A stretch of 64,000 nucleotides of DNA, taken from the NCBI RefSeq assembly GCF_001294645.1, contig NZ_CP011868.1, forward strand, positions 1,984,001-2,048,000, given 5' to 3'. The notes below the pieces were generated by a model. That model had not been told where the DNA came from. It made no database searches and saw only the letters and a program-made list of their open reading frames with translations. The stretch comes from Pseudonocardia sp. HH130629-09. Lineage in GTDB: Bacteria > Actinomycetota > Actinomycetes > Mycobacteriales > Pseudonocardiaceae. This document shows positions 47,841 to 56,588 of this stretch, in pieces. The translations under genes were made by a program, and so were the position numbers. Each line of letters opens with the position of its first letter. Positions within the stretch are counted from its first letter, which is position 1.

Positions 47841-48911
47841 TCAGATCCGGGACCACTCCCGGGCGAGCAGCGCGTAGGAGCGCAGCCGGTCGGCGAGGGT
47901 GGGGGCGACGGTCTCGACGACGAGCTCGTCGGCCTCCGCGGCCTCGACGATCGCGGCGAGCCGTCGCGCGACCGCGTCGGCCCGTCCCACGACGCGGGTC
48001 CGCAGCCGGTCCTCCAGGACGACCAGCTCGGCCGGGTCCAGCGGCGGGAGGCCGGCCCGCTCCTCGGCGGTGGGGTAGTGGTGGGTGCCGGCGTCGAGGG
48101 TGAGCCCGCGCAGCCAGACGTCGTAGCCCGCGCCGAGGGACACCGCCTCCTCCTCGGAGTCCGTGGCCAGCGCCGACACGGCGATCGCGATGTGCGGTCG
48201 GTCCCCGTAGGGCCCCGGTACGAACCGCTCGCGGTACAGGTCGACCGCTTCCAGGACCGTGGTCGGCCGGGCGAAGTAGGCGACGCCCATCGGCAGCCCG
48301 TTGCGGGCGGCGTAGTTGGCACTCTCGCCCGCGCCGGCCGCGTGCACCCAGACCTGCGGGGCCACCGCGTCGAGCAGCTCGACGGGCGCGCCCCGCAGCC
48401 CCGGCTCCTTGCCGGTGAGCAGGCGCAGCAGCTGGTCACAGCGTCCGGAGAAGGTGCCCAGCCCACGCTCCAGGAGCCGGGCCTCGACGTGCGGACGGTC
48501 GTGGTCGAGCCCGACGGTGCGCGGCGTACGGGCGGCGACCGACCGGCCGAGCCCGAGGTCGGTGCGGCCACCGGACAGGGCCGACAGCAGCGTCGCGTCC
48601 TCGGCCAGGCGCAGTGGCGGGTGGTAGGCGACGAGGGGCGCGGCGACGCCCAGCCGGATGCGTTCGGTCCGGGCCGCGAGATGCGAGAGCAGCACCATCG
48701 GGCTGGTCGACCCGAGCGCCGGCTTAAGGTGGTGTTCGCCGACCCAGTAGCGCAGCATGCCGAGCGACTCGGCGTGGCGTGCGAGTACGACCGCGTCGGA
48801 GACAACGTCGGTGGCGGTTCCGCCGCGCCGGAGCGGGTTCAGGTCCAGGCACGACAGCGGGATCGTGGACAGGGTGCGCTCCGGCGGCACGAGGTGCACG
48901 GGAGTCGGCAC
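47841..48911 (-). CDS. Luciferase-like monooxygenase, MsnO8 family
   Basis: This 356-residue LLM protein begins with PLSCLDLNPLRRGG and has RYWVGEHHLKPALG and RIRLGVAAPLVAYHPPLRLA, typical of the MsnO8/LuxA-like subgroup. A probable FMN- or F420-dependent oxidoreductase of unknown substrate. GTG 48911 lies 10 nt after the predicted transcription start of the promoter at 48928-48957, so the message is nearly leaderless. Confidence 0.85.
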   Translation of the reverse strand: MPTPVHLVPPERTLSTIPLSCLDLNPLRRGGTATDVVSDAVVLARHAESLGMLRYWVGEHHLKPALGSTSPMVLLSHLAARTERIRLGVAAPLVAYHPPLRLAEDATLLSALSGGRTDLGLGRSVAARTPRTVGLDHDRPHVEARLLERGLGTFSGRCDQLLRLLTGKEPGLRGAPVELLDAVAPQVWVHAAGAGESANYAARNGLPMGVAYFARPTTVLEAVDLYRERFVPGPYGDRPHIAIAVSALATDSEEEAVSLGAGYDVWLRGLTLDAGTHHYPTAEERAGLPPLDPAELVVLEDRLRTRVVGRADAVARRLAAIVEAAEADELVVETVAPTLADRLRSYALLAREWSRI

Positions 48912-48927
48912 CGGGGATCGTCCACGG

Positions 48928-48957
48928 AATGTAGAGCCGCCCCGAGCGAGGGGTCAA
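48928..48957 (-). promoter_or_regulatory. Sigma-A-type promoter of the luciferase-like gene
   Basis: On the minus strand TTGACC (48952-48957) and TACATT (48928-48933) are separated by 18 bp, the best canonical promoter in the window. A GTCAA-N7-TTGAC palindrome lies 33 bp upstream. Confidence 0.7.
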
Positions 48958-48989
48958 CGCGATCTGGCCGCACCGTCACAACCATCAGT

Positions 48990-49006
48990 GTCAAGCAATC
49001 ATTGAC
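48990..49006. promoter_or_regulatory. Palindromic operator candidate 1 (GTCAA-N7-TTGAC)
   Basis: GTCAAGCAATCATTGAC is a perfect 5-bp-arm palindrome upstream of the luciferase-like gene promoter. The same arms and spacing recur at 49308-49324. Confidence 0.6.
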
Positions 49007-49307
49007 GATGGCGCGCGGTCAACCGAACAGCGACACCCGCTGCTGGTCGCGGAGCAGGGGAGGCGGCAGTGGTCACGGGCAGGGCACGCGACGGACACCC
49101 TGCTCGGCCGGCCGTGTCGGGCCGCCCCGCCCGGCAGGCCACGGTGGGCAGCACGGACGCAGCAGCACGGATGCAGCGGCGCGGACGGAGACTGTCGGGC
49201 CGGGGCCGTCGTGACCCGCATGTGCCGGCGTCCGCAGCTCCGGAGGCCGAGGATCTCTGGGCCGCGCCCTCCAGCGCCCAGCCCTTCGCCGCTCATCGGT
49301 CTCAATG

Positions 49308-49324
49308 GTCAATGAAACGTTGAC
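49308..49324. promoter_or_regulatory. Palindromic operator candidate 2 (GTCAA-N7-TTGAC)
   Basis: GTCAATGAAACGTTGAC has the same arms and 7-bp spacer as the site at 48990. Such symmetric sites are typical of TetR-family operators. Confidence 0.6.
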
Positions 49325-49474
49325 GCCGACATGTCGTCGTCGAAACGACGACACCCGGACCGCCACAACGCCACGAGACGGCCGCCGGCAGCCCGGCCGG
49401 ACCGGGGCCGGTCCGGACCCGCGAGCTCACCCGGAACGGAGAGCCGCAGGCGAGAAGGGCGTGGTGGAGGAGGG

Positions 49475-50108
49475 TCAGCGGCGGCGGACGGCCCGGTCCA
49501 GCGCGTCGACGACGGCGTCGGTGAACGCGCCGGCGCCGCCGTGCCCGGCGTCGTCGATGATCTGCAGCTCGCTGCCCGGCCAGCGCCGGTGCAGGTCCCA
49601 GGCGATGTCCGGAGGCCCGCTGACGTCGTACCGGCCGTGGATCAGGGTCCCGGGGATGCCGGCGAGCCGGGTCGCGCCGCGGAGCAGGGCGCCGTCGGGG
49701 AGGAACGCGGCGTGCCGCCAGTAGTGCGTGACCAGCCGGGCGAAGACGAGCCGGAACGCCGGGTCCTCGTAGCGTCGGCTCGGCCGGTGGCCCGGTGCGA
49801 GGGAGACGTGGGTGTCCTCCCAGCGGCACCACTCACGGGCGGCGTGCTCGCGGACGGCCGGGTCGGGGTCGGCGAGCAGAGTCGCGTAGGCGTCGACGAG
49901 GCGGGCGCCGCGCAGGTGGGCGGGCACGGCGTCGGCGAACCGGTCCCAGGCGGCGGGGAAGATCCGGCGCATGTCCTCGGTGACCCAGCGGATCTCCCGC
50001 TCGGTCGTCGTCACGACCTTTGCCGCAGGTCTCCCAGTACAGGTCCTGGCCGTCGTCGGTGGTGAGGGTGCCGGCGTCGTAGGGCTCGATCGCCGGGTGG
50101 AGGGGCAC
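49475..50108 (-). pseudogene. pip: Proline iminopeptidase with internal deletion
   Basis: The first 25 codons (IEPYDAGTLTTDDGQDLYWE) match the start of proline iminopeptidase. The sequence then jumps, out of frame near 50020, to about residue 150 of the family (WVTEDMRRIFPAAWDRF to IHGRYDVSGPPDIAWDLHRR, with the C-terminal His in DDAGHGG). The missing part, roughly 120 codons, holds the GGSWGS nucleophile. The enzyme is therefore dead. The recombinase gene ends two bases upstream. Confidence 0.87.
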
Positions 50109-50110
50109 CG

Positions 50111-51130
50111 CTACAACCCTGCCAGCAGGGCGGCGGAGTTGTCCTCCCACGCGTTGTCGATGCGGATGTAGGTGCCCACGGTGGCCAGGGAGCGGTGCCG
50201 GGTCTGGTGGGCGATGGCCCGGTCGGAGGCGCCGCGCTGGTGGGCGTAGGTGACATGGCCCGCGCGCAGCGAGTGTGCGGACCAGGGGCCGGGGCCGATG
50301 TCGGCACGTGCCACCGCGCGCTGGACGATCTCGTTGACCGACTCCGGGTGCAGCTGCCGGTCGGTGACCCGGTTGCCGCGGGTGACCTTGCGCAGCACCG
50401 GGCCCTCGGTGATCCCGGCGGCGTCGAGCCAGGCCCGCAGCGCGGTCACCGGGCAGCGCGCGGTCCGGTGGGTGTGCGGGAGGACGACGAGCTCGGGCTC
50501 GGTGCCGTACGGGTTGGTCTTGGACCGGGGGATCGACAGGACTCGTCCGCGGGGGTGGTCGGCGACGTCGGCGACGGTGAGCGCGGCGAGCTCGGAGCGG
50601 CGCAGCGCGGAGAAGAACCCGACCAGCAGCAGGGCCCGGTCGCGCAGGCCGGCGAGGTCGTCCTCGTCCGTCCGGGTGGCGTAGCTGCGGGTGGTGGGGC
50701 AGGCGTCGACGACGTCGTCGAGGTCGGGGGGCATCAGTGGCCGGGCCCGGACCGGTGGGGCGCCGTGGGTGCGGCGGATGCCCTCCCAGACGGCGGTGAC
50801 GCGGCGGGCGTCGGTGGGGTCGGGGAGGTCGCGCATGACGTGCACGAACCGGATCGAGGACAGCCGGCGGCTGATGGTCCCGACCTTCGCCCCGGCCCCG
50901 GCGAGCTCGGTGATGTACCCCGACAGTGCCTCGGGCGCGGCGGGCAGCGCCGCGTGCCCGTGCCGGATGCACCAGGCACTGAACTCCCGCCAGTCCGAGG
51001 CGTAGCCGCGGCGGGTGTTGGCCGACCGGGCGGCCGCGACGTAGGCGGCCTCCTGCTCGGTCAGCGGAAGGTCCACCTGCGGGGCGAGCAGCTCGGCGCC
51101 GGGCACGCCGGTGGGTGCGGGGTCGGTCAC
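50111..51130 (-). CDS. Tyrosine recombinase/integrase
   Basis: This 339-residue protein has an N-terminal SAM-like domain (TEQEAAYVAAARSANTRRGY) and a catalytic domain with Arg in FFSALRRSELAALTV, His-x-x-Arg-type box HSLRAGHVTYAHQRG and nucleophile Tyr in TRHRSLATVGTYIRID. It looks intact. It abuts the truncated pip gene, which suggests it belongs to a mobile segment whose gain or partial loss removed pip sequence. No attachment repeat was identified. Confidence 0.9.
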   Translation of the reverse strand: MTDPAPTGVPGAELLAPQVDLPLTEQEAAYVAAARSANTRRGYASDWREFSAWCIRHGHAALPAAPEALSGYITELAGAGAKVGTISRRLSSIRFVHVMRDLPDPTDARRVTAVWEGIRRTHGAPPVRARPLMPPDLDDVVDACPTTRSYATRTDEDDLAGLRDRALLLVGFFSALRRSELAALTVADVADHPRGRVLSIPRSKTNPYGTEPELVVLPHTHRTARCPVTALRAWLDAAGITEGPVLRKVTRGNRVTDRQLHPESVNEIVQRAVARADIGPGPWSAHSLRAGHVTYAHQRGASDRAIAHQTRHRSLATVGTYIRIDNAWEDNSAALLAGL

Positions 51131-51134
51131 CGGG

Positions 51135-51809
51135 TCATCCTGCCGGTCCCGGTGCCCGCGCCACCATCACCACACCTGGGCCGGTCCGCTCGTCGGGGTG
51201 CAGGAGGAGCTCGGCCTCGGGGTGCAGTCCCGCCCGATCGAGGAGGTCACGCAGCTGCGCGGGCCGCCACAGGTGGCTGGTCCAGCGGACGGGCACGCCG
51301 CCGTAGCACTCGGTGCGTTCGAGCTCGCCGTCGCCGACGTGGGTCGCCAGGATCAGCCGCCCACCGGGGGCGAGTGCGCGGGTGAAGGAGGCCAGGACGT
51401 GCGGCAGGACGTCGCGGGGCAGGTGGAACAGCGACCACCAGCCGAGGATCCCGGCGAGCGAGCCGTCAGGCACCGCGAGCTCGGTGGCCGAGCCGACCGT
51501 GAAGGTGCAGTGCGGGTACAGGCGGCGGGCGTGGGCGACCATGGCGGGGGAGAGGTCCACCCCCGACGCGTCGACGCCGCGCTCCACCAGGTGGGCGGTG
51601 ACCTGCCCCGGCCCGCAGCCGACGTCGAGGACCGGCCCGCGACCCGCGACGGCGTCGGCGAAGGTGTCCATGGCGGCCCGGAGCCAGGGGTGGGTACGGA
51701 CGTCGCCGAGGCCGGTGGTGACGACCATGTCGACGTAGTTGTCGGCGACGCGGTCGTAGGAGTCACGGACGGCGTCAATGTCGGCGGGGCGGGGGACCGG
51801 TCCGGTCAC
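51135..51809 (-). CDS. SAM-dependent methyltransferase
   Basis: This 224-residue class I enzyme has motif I VLDVGCGPGQVTAHLVERG, SGVDLSPAMVAHARRLYP and a Methyltransf_11/25 core. The substrate is unknown. GTG 51809; its stop is four bases from the start of the integrase gene on the same strand, so they may be cotranscribed. Confidence 0.87.
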   Translation of the reverse strand: MTGPVPRPADIDAVRDSYDRVADNYVDMVVTTGLGDVRTHPWLRAAMDTFADAVAGRGPVLDVGCGPGQVTAHLVERGVDASGVDLSPAMVAHARRLYPHCTFTVGSATELAVPDGSLAGILGWWSLFHLPRDVLPHVLASFTRALAPGGRLILATHVGDGELERTECYGGVPVRWTSHLWRPAQLRDLLDRAGLHPEAELLLHPDERTGPGVVMVARAPGPAG

Positions 51810-52439
51810 GGTGCACCTCCAGGGCGGTCGAGGTCGTCAGGCTAGCGGCGGGAGTGACGCCGGTCCTCGCGCCCGTCCGGTCCCCGGTGGCTCCTTCGCT
51901 GTCGGATCTCATCGATCATGGCCAGCTGCACCGCCCTGGTGTTGCAGATCGGCCAAGTTGGGCGGGACTTTGGCGCTGGAACTGTCTCGATCTACCTGGC
52001 CAGGTTCGGGGTGTCTGCCCCGCGACGTCGGAGAGGACGTAGTGGCCGCGGGGCTGACCGCGCAGCTCGCTGAGCACGACGGTCAGCAGCAGGCGATCGG
52101 CTGCTGCCGGGTCGCGGGTGCCGCGCAGGCGCGCCAGGCACGACGTGGTCCACCAGTAGCGGTGCGTCCAGCTCAGGATCGCCTCGCTGGCCAGTGTCAG
52201 GCCGTGAGGCCGTAGTCATGGCGGCCATCGTTCACGGCTCCCGGTTCGTCATGACCTGCGTGGCGGCGGGCACGATCAAGGGCCACGGCACGTGGTCGTC
52301 GAGGAGCCCCCCATCGCTCGTCGCCGCGGGACGGGCGATGGACTGCAGGACTGCTGGGCAGTCGTCGGCGGCGAGTCCGACCCGCACGGTCCCTGGGGGA
52401 ACCGCAGTGGCCCACCACAACGTCGTGGTCGAGACAGAT
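51810..52439. other. Gap with degraded coding fragments
   Basis: No full gene is seen. On the minus strand there are two protein-like open stretches: one of about 68 codons ending at 52232 (LWWATAVPPGTVRVGLAADD then LLDDHVPWPLIVPAATQ), truncated on its 5' side by the IS3 element, and one of about 65 codons near 52000-52200 (ILSWTHRYWWTTSCLARLRG) without a start. I cannot name either family. They are probably remnants. Confidence 0.5.
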
Positions 52440-52496
52440 TGAACCGTCCCGGCTTCTCTGCCGCTCCGTTGTGAGCAGGCTGAGAGGATGGGTGTC

Positions 52497-52808
52497 GTGC
52501 CCAAGAAGATCGACCCAGCGGTTCGGAGCCAGGCTGTGCGTCTGGTGACCGAGCATCGTTCGGCGTACTCGACCGAGCGTGCCGTGCATGTCCAGGTCGC
52601 TGAGTCACTCGGGGTGTCGCGTGAGTCCGTGCGTCGCTGGGTGTCCCAGCACGACGTCGACACCGGCGTCGTAGCGGGCGTGACCAGCGATGACCGCGAG
52701 GAGCTGCGGCGGTTGCGGGCGGAGAACAAGCGCCTGCGCGAGGTCAACGAGGTCCTCAAGTCGGCGACGATTTTCTTCGTGGGGGAGCTCGACCCCCGAA
52801 ACCGCTGA
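52497..52808 (+). CDS. IS3 OrfA (HTH protein)
   Basis: A protein of about 103 residues with an HTH (VAESLGVSRESVRRWVSQHD) and a leucine-zipper tail (EELRRLRAENKRLREVNEVL). GTG 52497 (PKKIDPAVR) has better ribosome-binding-site spacing than ATG 52488. A GGGGG run at 52781-52785 lies where a -1 shift would join OrfA to OrfB. Confidence 0.9.
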   Translation: MPKKIDPAVRSQAVRLVTEHRSAYSTERAVHVQVAESLGVSRESVRRWVSQHDVDTGVVAGVTSDDREELRRLRAENKRLREVNEVLKSATIFFVGELDPRNR

Positions 52809-53794
52809 TCGTCGCGTTCGTCGATCAGATGCGGGCTGCTGGTCATGCCGTCGAGTCGATCCTTGCTGCCCTCAACACCCTGGGGCTCACGATCGCGGCA
52901 CGAACCTTGCGGGCCTGGTGCGCTCGGACCGGCACCAGGAACGGCGCCGCCGGCCGGGTCGCGGCCCGGACCGTCACCGACGCCCTGGTCGAAGACGCCG
53001 TCCGTGCGGCGGCGTTCACCACCAACCGCGCCGGCGAACCGGTGCTGGCCCCAGAGGGACTTTATGGGCGTCGCAAGATGCTGGCCCTGATCCGTCGAAC
53101 GGTGCTGCCCGAGGCTGGGTTCGGAGCGGTCGACCGGGCGATGCGCTCGGTGGGGCTGGCCGGAGTGGTCCGCGGGAAACGGCCGCGCACGACCATCCCG
53201 GACTCGACCGCCCAGCGGGCCGCTGATCTGCTCGACCGCAACTTCACCGCCTCAGCACCCGACAGCAAGTGGGTCACCGACTTCACCTACGTGCGCACGT
53301 ATCAGTCGTTCACCTACGTGGCGTTCATCGTGGACTGCTTCTCGCAGAAGATCGTGGGCTGGCACGCCGCGCTCACTCGTGACGTCGAGCTGGTGGACGT
53401 GCCGTTACGGATGGCGCTGTGGCGACGTGCCCACGAGGGCAAAGCCGTGGCCCGGGACCAGCTGATCTGCCATTCCGATGCCGGGTCGCAATATACGAGT
53501 CTGCGGTTCACCGAGCACCTGCACCTCGAGGGCATACAGCCCTCGGTCGGCAGCGTCGGCGACGCCTACGACAACGCCCTGATGGAGACCATCAACGGCC
53601 TCTACAAGGCCGAATGCATCCGCACCCGAGTCTTCCACGACGGCCCCTACCGCACGATCGCCGACGTCGAGTACGCCACCGCCAGCTGGGTCGAGTGGTA
53701 CAACAACCGCCGACTGCACTCAAGTCTGGGCATGATCAGCCCCACCGAGTTCGAGGCAGCCCACTACGCTGACACAGAACCATCGGCCAGATGA
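52784..53794 (+). CDS. IS3 OrfB transposase
   Basis: The OrfB frame opens near 52784 (GARPPKPLIVAFVDQMRA), upstream of its first ATG at 52829, so it is normally made as an OrfAB fusion by -1 frameshift. The DDE core is intact: VTDFTYVRTYQSF, CHSDAGSQYTSLRF, GDAYDNALMETINGLYKAE. The frame is complete to HYADTEPSAR. Confidence 0.92.
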   Translation, partial: GARPPKPLIVAFVDQMRAAGHAVESILAALNTLGLTIAARTLRAWCARTGTRNGAAGRVAARTVTDALVEDAVRAAAFTTNRAGEPVLAPEGLYGRRKMLALIRRTVLPEAGFGAVDRAMRSVGLAGVVRGKRPRTTIPDSTAQRAADLLDRNFTASAPDSKWVTDFTYVRTYQSFTYVAFIVDCFSQKIVGWHAALTRDVELVDVPLRMALWRRAHEGKAVARDQLICHSDAGSQYTSLRFTEHLHLEGIQPSVGSVGDAYDNALMETINGLYKAECIRTRVFHDGPYRTIADVEYATASWVEWYNNRRLHSSLGMISPTEFEAAHYADTEPSAR

Positions 53795-53833
53795 TCACTG
53801 GCCACCAAACCACCGGCAGTAAAGCCGGGACGC

Positions 53834-55055
53834 TTGGACTCAACCGGTCAGCGCAACACCCGGGTAGTTGATCATGATAGGGGTGTGGGATGGCGCGACT
53901 GGGACGACCTGGGATGTCCGATGCCGACCGCGCGGATCTGTGGGTCCGGTGGGGGCGTGGGGAGTCGATCAGTGACATCGCTCGGGCGATCGGACGCCCG
54001 CCGGGGTCGGTGTTCACGGTGCTCAAGTCCACCGGTGGCTACGTGCCGCCATCACGTCGTCGCCGACCGGGGACGCTGACCGCGGCCGAGCGGGAGGAGA
54101 TCTCTCGTGGTCTGGCCCAGTATCGTTCGATCCGGGCCATCGCGGCTGGGCTCGGTCGTCCGGCCTCGACGGTGAGCCGGGAGGTCGCCCGCAACAAGGG
54201 TCGGCGTGCCTACCGTGCTGTGGACGCCGAGGACCGCGCCTGGCGCCGGGCCCAGCGCCCCAAGACGTGTCTGCTCGCCCGTCGTCCGCTGCTGTGTGGG
54301 TTCGTCGCTGCCAGACTGGGTGAGGACTGGTCGCCCGAGCAGATCGCCGGGCACCTGGCCAAGCACTACGCTCCGGGATCGGGGATGCGGGTGTCACACG
54401 AGACGATCTACAAGTCGCTGTTCGTGCAGACCCGCGGTGTGCTGGCCAAAGACCTGCAGAAACACCTGCGGTCGGGCCGTCCGATCCGGCGTAACGTGCA
54501 CAACACCACCGGTGGGCAGTGGCGCTCGCAGATCCCCGGCGCGGTCTCCATCCACGACCGGCCCGCCGAGGTGACTGATCGGGCGGTGCCCGGGCACTGG
54601 GAAGGTGATCTGCTGCTCGGGCGTGGCACCACCCAGATCGCGACCGTGGTCGAGCGCGCGACCCGGTTCACCGTGCTGGTCGCGCTCGGAGGGCGCGACA
54701 TGCACACCGTCGCCCACCAACTGTCCCGGCAGATGGCCCGACTGCCCGAACACGTCCGCAAGTCGCTGACCTGGGACCGCGGGATGGAACTGGCCCGCCA
54801 CACCATCGTCACCGCCCGGACCGGGTTGGACGTCTACTTCGCCGACCCGGCCAGCCCCTGGCAGCGTGGCACGAACGAGAACACCAACCGGCTACTACGC
54901 CAGTACTTCCCGAAGGGCACCCGGCTCGACCACATCACCCAGGCCCAACTCGACCGCGTCGCGGAACGCCTCAACACCCGACCGCGCAAAACGCTTGATT
55001 TCGACACCCCGGCTGATAGATTCGGAGCACTGTTGCGCTGACCGGTTGAGTCCAA
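53834..55055 (+). mobile_element. IS30-family insertion sequence
   Basis: Perfect inverted repeats of about 25 bp (TTGGACTCAACCGGTCAGCG at each end, continuing CAACA) bound one transposase gene. It is inserted at the right end of the IS3 element; its other flank is an IS256 fragment, so no target duplication can be read. Confidence 0.92.
53890..55041 (+). CDS. IS30-family transposase
   Basis: This 383-residue protein has two N-terminal HTHs (ISDIARAIGRPPGSVFTVLK; RAIAAGLGRPASTVSREVAR) and a DDE core with GHWEGDLLLGRG, SLTWDRGMELARH and WQRGTNENTNRLLRQYFPKG. It is full length and intact, so the element may be active. Confidence 0.95.
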   Translation: MARLGRPGMSDADRADLWVRWGRGESISDIARAIGRPPGSVFTVLKSTGGYVPPSRRRRPGTLTAAEREEISRGLAQYRSIRAIAAGLGRPASTVSREVARNKGRRAYRAVDAEDRAWRRAQRPKTCLLARRPLLCGFVAARLGEDWSPEQIAGHLAKHYAPGSGMRVSHETIYKSLFVQTRGVLAKDLQKHLRSGRPIRRNVHNTTGGQWRSQIPGAVSIHDRPAEVTDRAVPGHWEGDLLLGRGTTQIATVVERATRFTVLVALGGRDMHTVAHQLSRQMARLPEHVRKSLTWDRGMELARHTIVTARTGLDVYFADPASPWQRGTNENTNRLLRQYFPKGTRLDHITQAQLDRVAERLNTRPRKTLDFDTPADRFGALLR

Positions 55056-55056
55056 G

Positions 55057-55317
55057 ATGCCCAGGGAGTCGACGAGTTTCTCCATCCGCCGCGTCGAGAC
55101 CCCGAGCAGGTAGCAGGTCGCGACCACCGTGGTCAGGGCCCGCTCCGCCCGGCGACGACGCTCCAGCAACCAGTCGGGGAAGTAGGAGCCGTTGCGCAGC
55201 TTGGGGATCGCCACGTCGATCGTGCCGGCGCGGGTGTCGAAGTCGCGGTGGCGGTAGCCGTTGCGGGTGTTCGTGCGAGCCTCGGAACGCTCGCCCCAGG
55301 CCGCGCCGCACACCGAG
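55057..55317 (-). pseudogene. IS256-family transposase fragment
   Basis: About 87 codons of a Mutator-type transposase (RTNTRNGYRHRDFDTRAGTI, PDWLLERRRRAERALTTVVA, STRRMEKLVDSLG) are left between IS30 and the second IS3. It belongs to a different IS256 subgroup from the intact element at 5997-7400. Confidence 0.9.
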
Positions 55318-55363
55318 TCGGCGTCCCCCATGATCGGGGAGGCATCAGCTATAAGGGGTAGCG

Positions 55364-55654
55364 ATGCCAGAGGTACGGAAGCGCTACGACCGGGAGTTCC
55401 GTGACGGAGCGGTCCGGGTCGTGGAGGAGACGGGCAAGCCGATCGCCCAGGTCGCCCGTGACCTGGGGGTCAACGAGGGCACGCTGGGCAACTGGGTGGC
55501 CCGTGCACGAGAGGCCCGCGAGGACACCGAGGGCCTGTCTCGCGGCGGCGTCGAGGAGCTCAAGCGGCTGCGCGCGGAGAACGCCGAGCTGCGGATGGAG
55601 CGTGATGTCCTCAAGCGATCCGTGGTCCTGTGGGTCAAGGAGGCGACGAAGTGA
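55364..55654 (+). CDS. IS3 OrfA (HTH protein)
   Basis: This 96-residue protein has an HTH (PIAQVARDLGVNEGTLGNWV) and a zipper (LKRLRAENAELRMERDVLKR). Its stop overlaps the orfB GTG by four bases. It differs in sequence from the OrfA at 52497. Confidence 0.93.
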   Translation: MPEVRKRYDREFRDGAVRVVEETGKPIAQVARDLGVNEGTLGNWVARAREAREDTEGLSRGGVEELKRLRAENAELRMERDVLKRSVVLWVKEATK

Positions 55655-56559
55655 GCGTGGCCCGTTTCATCGCCGACCAGAGGACCTTCCACCGGGTGCC
55701 GCACACGCTGGCCTGCGCCCTGTTGGGGGTGTCGATCTCCTGGCTGTACAAGTGGCTCGACCGCGCCGCGCGTTCCGACGGTGGTGCCACCGCGACCGAG
55801 AAGCGCCGCTGCGCGTTGGACGCCGCCGTGGCCGTGGCGTTCGACGACGCCCAGCGGCTACACGGCTCACCCCGTCTGCACGCCGACCTGTGTGAGGCCG
55901 GATGGCGGGTGTCGGAGAAGACCGTGGCGGACTCGATGCGCCGCCAGGGCCTGGTCGCCCGCCGGATCAAGCGGCACAACGGGCTGACCCGCCAGGACCG
56001 CACGGCGCCGAAGTTCCCGGACCTGCTTCGTCGGGGTTTCACTGCGGCCGAGCCGAACCGCAGATGGGTCGGGGACATGACCGAGATCCCCACCGCGGCC
56101 GGGAAGTTGTATCTGGCCACGGTGATCGACCTGTACTCGCGGCGGCTGCTCGGCGCGGCCACGGGGCTGCACCCGAACGCCGAGCTGGCGTGTGCGGCGA
56201 TCCGGATGGCGGTGGCGGCCCGCGGCGGGGCGGACCGAATCGCCGGGGTGATCTTCCACACCGACCGCGGGTCGACCTACACCGCGGGCGCGTTCACCGC
56301 TCTGTGTCGGCGGCTCGACATCCGTCAGTCGATGGGCCGGGTCGGGTCGTGTTTCGACAATGCCGCGGCGGAGGCGTTCTTCTCCAGCCTGGAGTGGGAA
56401 GTGCTGTCCCGCAACGACTTCGACACCATCAGTAGGGCGCGGGCGGCGGTCATCGACTGGTGTTACGGCTTCTACAACCACCGGCGGCGACACAGTGCCG
56501 CCGCCGGGCTCTCACCGATCAACTACGAGAACGCCGCCCTCACCCGAGACGCGGCATAA
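55651..56559 (+). CDS. IS3 OrfB transposase
   Basis: This 302-residue integrase-fold transposase has an HTH_21 region ([20 protein letters not shown]) and the DDE motifs [33 protein letters not shown] and [19 protein letters not shown]. It is intact. GTG 55651 overlaps the orfA stop. Confidence 0.94.
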   Translation: MSVARFIADQRTFHRVPHTLACALLGVSISWLYKWLDRAARSDGGATATEKRRCALDAAVAVAFDDAQRLHGSPRLHADLCEAGWRVSEKTVADSMRRQGLVARRIKRHNGLTRQDRTAPKFPDLLRRGFTAAEPNRRWVGDMTEIPTAAGKLYLATVIDLYSRRLLGAATGLHPNAELACAAIRMAVAARGGADRIAGVIFHTDRGSTYTAGAFTALCRRLDIRQSMGRVGSCFDNAAAEAFFSSLEWEVLSRNDFDTISRARAAVIDWCYGFYNHRRRHSAAAGLSPINYENAALTRDAA

Positions 56560-56588
56560 GAACCCTCCACGATCTCGGGGGAACCGCA

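Larger units (their letters stand above)
48958..49474. other. Gene-free gap with two matching palindromes
   Basis: No convincing gene is seen. Two 17-bp palindromes with the layout GTCAA-N7-TTGAC (48990-49006 and 49308-49324) sit 318 bp apart. A 7-bp-stem hairpin, GTCGTCG with its complement, lies at 49333-49352. A minus-strand 104-codon ORF starts near 49305 but has Cys/Arg-rich, non-conserved-looking content. A regulator gene may once have stood here. Confidence 0.6.
52440..53833 (+). mobile_element. IS3-family insertion sequence (first copy)
   Basis: Inverted ends share CGTCCCGGCTT and CTGCCG (left TGAACCGTCCCGGCTTCTC; right complement CGTCCCGGCTTTACTGCC). The outermost bases of the right end are missing where an IS30 element begins. 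It carries orfA and orfB. Confidence 0.8.
55318..56588 (+). mobile_element. IS3-family insertion sequence (second copy) truncating ureC
   Basis: Ends share TCCCCC, GATC and GAGG blocks in inverted orientation (left TCCCCCATGATCGGGGAGG, right complement TCCCCCGAGATCGTGGAGG); outer limits are within a few bases. The right end lies in ureC, the left end against an IS256 fragment. Confidence 0.8.

Noticed and set aside
49145..49260. A second Cys-rich leader peptide (CCC run) upstream of the luciferase-like gene
   Set aside because: It lacks the RRxHVD motif and a short ORF structure, and the true promoter lies downstream at 48928-48957.
48991..49305. A 104-codon minus-strand ORF as a gene
   Set aside because: No promoter or ribosome-binding site, Cys/Arg/Pro-rich shadow composition, and it ends inside a palindrome.
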